Source: Pseudomonadota bacterium (GTDB taxonomy: Bacteria; Pseudomonadota; Alphaproteobacteria; Rhizobiales; Xanthobacteraceae). From it: a DNA stretch of 9,304 nt. Location of the stretch: assembly GCA_023442085.1 (NCBI GenBank), contig JAEZMT010000363.1, positions 1 through 9,304 on the forward strand, read 5' to 3'. The notes beneath the pieces were generated by a model. It was not told the DNA's origin, did no database searches, and worked only from the letters and a program-made list of their open reading frames with translations. The position numbers and the translations under genes are program-made. Positions 6,101 to 9,304 of this stretch are shown here, in pieces (the stretch's first letter is position 1; every line of letters starts with the position of its first letter).

Positions 6101-7638
6101 AGCGGATCGTCCGGCGGCAGGATGGTCATCTGCCAGTCGCTCCAGCGGTGGGGGTTCATCCAGGGCGACCACCACTTCACCGACAGCTCAAGGGTGCTCT
6201 GATCCGCGGGCGGCAGCAGCAGCTTGGGCAGGCCGTTGAAGATGCCGGTGACGCGGGCGCAGCCGGTGGTTGGGCGGGAGGGTGGCCGATACTGGTTCTC
6301 GCGCACGATCACCACCCGCGCGCCCGGAATGGCTGCCCTGAGCCGGCCGGCGGAGGTGCGGTCGTCCGCGACCAAGGTCGGCGAGGCGCCCAGCTTGTTG
6401 GTGACGGCCACCTGCAACTTGTAGAGCGGCTCGGCGGCGATGCAGCGTCCGCACAGCCGGGGATCGGGCCAGAGGGGCACCACCATGCGCGAGAGCATGA
6501 TGCCGACGCTGACCACCGCCAGAAGGGTGAGATAGATCCACACCCGCGGCCGCCAGCCCCCCAGCCGTTCGAGCTCCGCGAACAGGTAGACCGGCAGCAG
6601 CAGCAGGAAGACGTGGAAATAGCGGTCGCGCAGGCTGGCCGTGCCCATGGCCAGCGTGGTCGCCAGCGTCGCGACGATGCCGATGACGATGATCGACCGC
6701 AGCACACGCCGCGCGGCGGCGCGTTCGGGATCGTCGGCGATTGCGCCTTCGCCGCGATTGTAGGGCAGGAAGACCAGCGCCACGACCAGCACGAGCGGCA
6801 GCACATAGCCGAACAGGGCGCCGACCATGCTGGAGACCACCGCATCCCACCCCGCGCCAGTGGCGCCGATGGTCTGCGCGGTCGCCTCGGCCACGTTCTG
6901 GCCGTAGCGCCAGAGTGCGAAGCCGTAGATTCCGAGCGGGACAGCCGCCACCGCGACCGTGACGAGCAGGCGCGGGTCCAGGATCACCTTGCGATAGGCC
7001 GGCTCCAGCAGGCAGGCCACCAGCAGGGCGCCAAGGAAGGCGACGAAGCCGAACTTTCCCAACACGCCGGCGGCGATCCACAGGCCGAGCCCCGCATAGA
7101 GGCCGAGGCTCTTGTGACGGCTCAGGGCCATCACCGTCAGGAAGGCGCCGGCGATGGCCACGATCATCACGTTGGAATGGGTGAGGATCCGGTGGCTATG
7201 GTAGCCGATCACCCAGATGAACGAGAGCGAGAAGGTGGCGAGCGCCTGCAGCCGGGGATCGGCGATCATGCGCCGAGCCACCCGGTAGACCAGCATGGCG
7301 CAGGCGAAGAGCAGCGTGTAGCGCAGCACGGCGAACGACAGCGTGCCCACGCCGAAGATTCGCTGCAGGCCCCACAGGAGCCAGTCGTACAGCGGCGGAT
7401 TGCGCGGAACGTAGGACAGCTCCAGCGACTGGACCATGTAGCTTTCGATGGCGTCGTCCGCGTTCACCGCGATCTCGAACACCACCGCGATCACCGCGTG
7501 GAGCACCATCCAGAGGCCGACGACGAGCGCCACGCCCTCGGGCCGCGCCCAGAACGGAGCCTGCAAACTGCTCGCCCCCTGGGAACCGGTGGCGGCAGCA
7601 GCCGCGGGCGCATCCCTGTCGAGATAGGTATCGGTCAC
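6091..7638 (-). CDS. GT39/ArnT-like (PMT_2) polyprenyl-phosphate-dependent glycosyltransferase
   Basis: This 515-residue integral membrane protein has around ten or more predicted helices between residues 34 and 390. The first periplasmic loop holds NADDAIESYMVQSLELSYVPRNPPLYDWLLWG; the acidic pair D61-D62 and NPPLYDW (80-86) match the catalytic and lipid-head loop of PMT_2/ArnT enzymes. GKFGFVAFLGALL (194-206) is another family landmark. These proteins transfer a sugar from a polyprenyl-phosphate carrier to a periplasmic acceptor such as lipid A, glycan or protein. The ~120-residue soluble tail (395-515) has four cysteines, including a CGRC (396-399), C460 and C514, suggesting periplasmic disulfides. 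GTG 7638 is chosen because GAGGAG (7650-7645) lies six bases upstream; the longer open frame upstream is antisense or out-of-frame shadow over acyP. The sugar and acceptor are unknown. Its end overlaps the GNAT start. Confidence 0.92.
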   Translation of the reverse strand: MTDTYLDRDAPAAAAATGSQGASSLQAPFWARPEGVALVVGLWMVLHAVIAVVFEIAVNADDAIESYMVQSLELSYVPRNPPLYDWLLWGLQRIFGVGTLSFAVLRYTLLFACAMLVYRVARRMIADPRLQALATFSLSFIWVIGYHSHRILTHSNVMIVAIAGAFLTVMALSRHKSLGLYAGLGLWIAAGVLGKFGFVAFLGALLVACLLEPAYRKVILDPRLLVTVAVAAVPLGIYGFALWRYGQNVAEATAQTIGATGAGWDAVVSSMVGALFGYVLPLVLVVALVFLPYNRGEGAIADDPERAAARRVLRSIIVIGIVATLATTLAMGTASLRDRYFHVFLLLLPVYLFAELERLGGWRPRVWIYLTLLAVVSVGIMLSRMVVPLWPDPRLCGRCIAAEPLYKLQVAVTNKLGASPTLVADDRTSAGRLRAAIPGARVVIVRENQYRPPSRPTTGCARVTGIFNGLPKLLLPPADQSTLELSVKWWSPWMNPHRWSDWQMTILPPDDPLCR

Positions 7639-7693
7639 GGGGCACTCCTCATCCGCGCCTCTATACCGCCGTGGACGACGAGGCGCCACAGCG

Positions 7694-7740
7694 CGAGCCG
7701 CGGGTCTGCCGCGCCAGGGCGGGCAACGTCGCGCGGCTCG
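7694..7740. repeat. Inverted repeat in the acyP/GT39 gap
   Basis: Nine-base arms CGAGCCGCG (7694-7702) and CGCGGCTCG (7732-7740) pair perfectly across a 29-base loop. The structure lies just after the acyP stop in the 110-bp gap before the GT39 gene. There is no T-run, so it is not a standard intrinsic terminator. It might be a protein-binding site, an RNA processing structure, or a chance pairing in GC-rich sequence. Nothing else is seen in this gap besides the GT39 ribosome site. Confidence 0.3.
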
Positions 7741-7748
7741 ACACTCGG

Positions 7749-8039
7749 CTAGAGCGTTTCGAGGACGACGAAGCGGTCGCGCCCGCCTGCAGCCAGCGCC
7801 GCGTCGGACACCTCGTGGACCAGCATCTCGTCGACCCGGGCGCCCGCCGGACCGGTGCGGCAGGCGGCGAGCATGGCCTCCACCTCGTCCGCCGGACCGG
7901 CGAACACCGCTTCCACGGCGCCCGACCGGCGATTGCGGGCAAAGCCCAGCAGGCCGCGCCGTTCGGCCTCCCGCGCGCACCAGGCCCGATAGCCGACGCC
8001 CTGCACCCGGCCGCGCAGCATCACATGAACATGGCGCAT
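7749..8039 (-). CDS. acyP: Acylphosphatase
   Basis: This 96-residue product is close to the ~90-residue family norm and spans the whole fold. It opens RHVHVMLRGRVQGVGYRAW, which holds the phosphate-binding loop GRVQGVGYR with the catalytic arginine R18. The second signature is GFARNRRSGAVEAVFAG with the catalytic asparagine N36; the usual V-R-N is A-R-N here. The enzyme hydrolyses carboxyl-phosphate bonds of acyl phosphates such as carbamoyl or acetyl phosphate in the cytosol. The ATG at 8039 lies 8 bp after the eipB stop, so the two genes are very likely cotranscribed. Its ribosome site is poor, consistent with coupling to eipB translation. The cotranscription appears positional; I know of no established functional link to EipB. 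Confidence 0.95.
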   Translation of the reverse strand: MRHVHVMLRGRVQGVGYRAWCAREAERRGLLGFARNRRSGAVEAVFAGPADEVEAMLAACRTGPAGARVDEMLVHEVSDAALAAGGRDRFVVLETL

Positions 8040-8047
8040 GGGAGTGC

Positions 8048-8869
8048 CTACTGGGGGCAGGCGCCGGACGGCGTCAGGGCCTCGAACGTCGCCATGGCGC
8101 CGACCAGCGCAAAACGGCCGTAGTCGATCTTGAGGCTGCCGACGACGCCGTTGTCATAGAGGGAGAAGCTCATGACGTAGGCGGGCGTGCGGTCCACACC
8201 GCCTTCGTCGAAATAGCTGATGGTCACGGGGTAGAAGGTGCGCCCGGCGAGCGCGGCCCGGGCGGGCGCCGCGAGGCGGCTTTCGTCGGTGCTCGGGCGG
8301 CCGATGACCGCCAGCGTGTCATAGACCTTCTGGGGATCGCTCGCGCCGTCATACACCTTGGCCTGATAGACGCTCTCGCCGCCGCTCGCAGCGGCCAGAA
8401 CCTTCTTCACATGCTCGGTGGGCATCAGGATGTCGCCCTTGAGCGTGAAGGTGGCTGATTCGGGCTTGCTGACGACCACCCGGAGCGCCGGGGGCTCCTG
8501 CCTTTCCACGTTGGCCTCAAGCTCCAGCCCGTCGTCGTCCCCGCCCTCGGTGGTCGACGTGAAGCGATAGGACTTGCCCGCGCCGTCCTCCCACGCCTTG
8601 GAAACGACGCTCTGGCGCACGGGCTCGCCGCCGGTGGAAGCGGCGCTCTGTTGGCTGGTGAGGGTGGTGTAGCCGGCGCAGGCATCGCCGGTGATCTCGT
8701 AGCGAATCTCCCCGTTCATCTCCTCCAGCTGGCCAGAAGGCTTGGAGCCGTCGAGGGAGAGGCGGTAGGTCGCCTTGTGCGGCAGCAGGGCCGCCGCGCC
8801 AGCGGGCAGCGCGGAGAAGCACCACAGGCCGGCCACCGTCGCCGCGGCGAGGCGCAAATGCTTCTTCAT
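8048..8869 (-). CDS. eipB: EipB-family (DUF1849) periplasmic cell-envelope integrity protein
   Basis: The 273-residue protein starts with a classic Sec signal peptide (MKKHLRLAAATVAG, hydrophobic core to ~20, cleavage near PAGAAA at 22-27). The mature part is rich in beta-strand patterns, such as KATYRLSLDG, YRFTSTTEGGDDDGLELEANV and FYPVTISYFDEGG. It contains two cysteines, C64 (GDACAGY) and C271 (SGACPQ, three residues from the end). In Brucella EipB the equivalent pair forms a conserved disulfide that closes a beta-spiral, and the protein is needed for envelope integrity and infection. Family membership rests on this layout and the recognised DUF1849 pattern. AAGGAG (8882-8877) lies seven bases before ATG 8869. 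Cys17 lies in the signal core but has no lipobox, so it is not a lipoprotein. It heads the leftward gene run and is divergent from the RidA-family gene. Confidence 0.92.
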   Translation of the reverse strand: MKKHLRLAAATVAGLWCFSALPAGAAALLPHKATYRLSLDGSKPSGQLEEMNGEIRYEITGDACAGYTTLTSQQSAASTGGEPVRQSVVSKAWEDGAGKSYRFTSTTEGGDDDGLELEANVERQEPPALRVVVSKPESATFTLKGDILMPTEHVKKVLAAASGGESVYQAKVYDGASDPQKVYDTLAVIGRPSTDESRLAAPARAALAGRTFYPVTISYFDEGGVDRTPAYVMSFSLYDNGVVGSLKIDYGRFALVGAMATFEALTPSGACPQ

Positions 8870-8937
8870 GTCTCAACTCCTTCCGGCCGTCCGGTGCGGG
8901 CGACACCGTGCTACCGCCCGAGCGGACCCATTGCTTG

Positions 8938-8958
8938 CGCCGAAGCGGCTCTTCGGCG
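8938..8958. promoter_or_regulatory. Perfect inverted repeat in the eipB/RidA-family divergent gap
   Basis: Eight-base arms CGCCGAAG (8938-8945) and CTTCGGCG (8951-8958) flank a 5-base spacer. The site is 69 bp upstream of the eipB ATG and 44 bp upstream of the RidA-family ATG. Both genes start here and no T-run follows, so a terminator is excluded. An operator shared by the two divergent genes or a 5' leader hairpin is possible. No consensus -35/-10 boxes are clear in the 133-bp gap (8870-9002); TTAATT at 8970-8975 is the only AT-rich patch. Confidence 0.35.
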
Positions 8959-9002
8959 AAGAGGATGGCTTAATTGCGCGCTGCATAAGGCAGGAGATTC
9001 CC

Positions 9003-9304
9003 ATGACCACATCCGCCCCAACGTCATCCGTCGAAAAGAAGCTCGCCGAACTCGGAATCACCCTGCCCAGCCCCAAGCCGCCCGTCGCCAATTATGTGCC
9101 CGTGGTGCGCACCGGCAACCTGCTGTTCGTGTCGGGCCAGGTCTCCGCCGACGCGGACGGCAAGATCGCCACCGGCAAGCTCGGCGCGGGCGTGAGCATC
9201 GAGGCCGGACAGGCGGCGGCGAAGCTTTGCGCCATCAACATCCTCGCCCAGGTAAAGGCCGCCATCGGCGACCTCGACAAGGTGGTGCGGATCGTGAAGC
9301 TCGT
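9003..9304 (+). CDS. RidA/YjgF/UK114-family protein, 3' end cut by window edge
   Basis: One hundred codons are present before the window ends. AGGAG at 8992-8996 is six bases from ATG 9003. The protein reads VEKKLAELGITLPSPKPPVANYVPVVRTGNLLFVSGQVS and then GKLGAGVSIEAGQAAAKLCAINILAQVKAAIGDLDKVVRIVKL. The LLFVSGQ strand, the amphipathic helix with AAKLCAINILAQ and the DLDKVV turn are hallmarks of the Rid fold. The longer N-terminal lead (VEKKLAELG...PVANYVP) places it in the ~150-residue YjgF-like subgroup rather than canonical ~130-residue RidA. The active-site arginine of RidA would lie beyond the window, so deaminase activity cannot be judged. RidA itself hydrolyses reactive enamine/imine intermediates from PLP enzymes. 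It is divergent from eipB with a 133-bp intergenic region. Confidence 0.93.
   Translation, partial: MTTSAPTSSVEKKLAELGITLPSPKPPVANYVPVVRTGNLLFVSGQVSADADGKIATGKLGAGVSIEAGQAAAKLCAINILAQVKAAIGDLDKVVRIVKL

Noticed and set aside
6148..7752. A 534-codon plus-strand open frame opposite the GT39 gene.
   Set aside because: It is extremely rich in His, Asp, Gln and Arg, as expected from the reverse complement of hydrophobic codons; the minus-strand protein has membrane helices and family motifs.
8817..8821. Cys17 of EipB as a lipoprotein attachment site.
   Set aside because: The residues before it (GLW) do not fit a lipobox, and a standard signal-peptidase I site follows at about residues 22-27.

Overview
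The window is GC-rich, densely packed chromosomal sequence. It probably comes from an alphaproteobacterium of the order Hyphomicrobiales (Rhizobiales). The strongest taxonomic hint is the DUF1849/EipB periplasmic protein, a family characteristic of alphaproteobacteria; a Xanthobacteraceae-like origin is only a guess. There are ten protein genes, two of them cut by the window edges, and one tRNA gene. I see no IS element, prophage gene, CRISPR array or rRNA.

Left end (1-2141): the 5' part of an EamA/DMT-type transporter gene on the minus strand faces away from a MocR-type regulator (GntR winged helix fused to an aminotransferase-like PLP domain). The roughly 100-bp divergent gap carries a palindrome at 689-714 that is a good candidate operator. 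This layout suggests a local unit in which a PLP-dependent sensor controls its own gene and a small-molecule exporter. Centre (2197-5498, minus strand): a tRNA-Ser(GCU) gene, a small DUF6165 protein, a 659-residue TPR-glycosyltransferase overlapping it by 4 bp (GTGA junction), and a nu-class glutathione transferase like E. coli YfcG.

Right-centre (5615-8869, minus strand): eipB, acylphosphatase (acyP), a GT39/ArnT-like polytopic glycosyltransferase, and a GNAT acetyltransferase whose start lies inside the end of the GT39 gene. Seven consecutive protein genes therefore run in one direction (eipB, acyP, GT39, GNAT, GST, TPR-GT, DUF6165). Gaps of about 110, 116 and 64 bp suggest three or four transcription units rather than one operon. 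Several of these genes point to envelope or glycan work. Right end: a RidA/YjgF-family gene starts divergently from eipB and runs off the window; the gap holds a perfect 8-bp inverted repeat.

Most of the region is ordinary housekeeping and accessory metabolism, and I found no convincing new defence, secretion or mobile system. The points most worth a second look are the MocR palindrome and its orphan transporter, the TPR-GT/DUF6165 translationally coupled pair, the GT39/GNAT overlap, and the inverted repeat upstream of the RidA-family gene.
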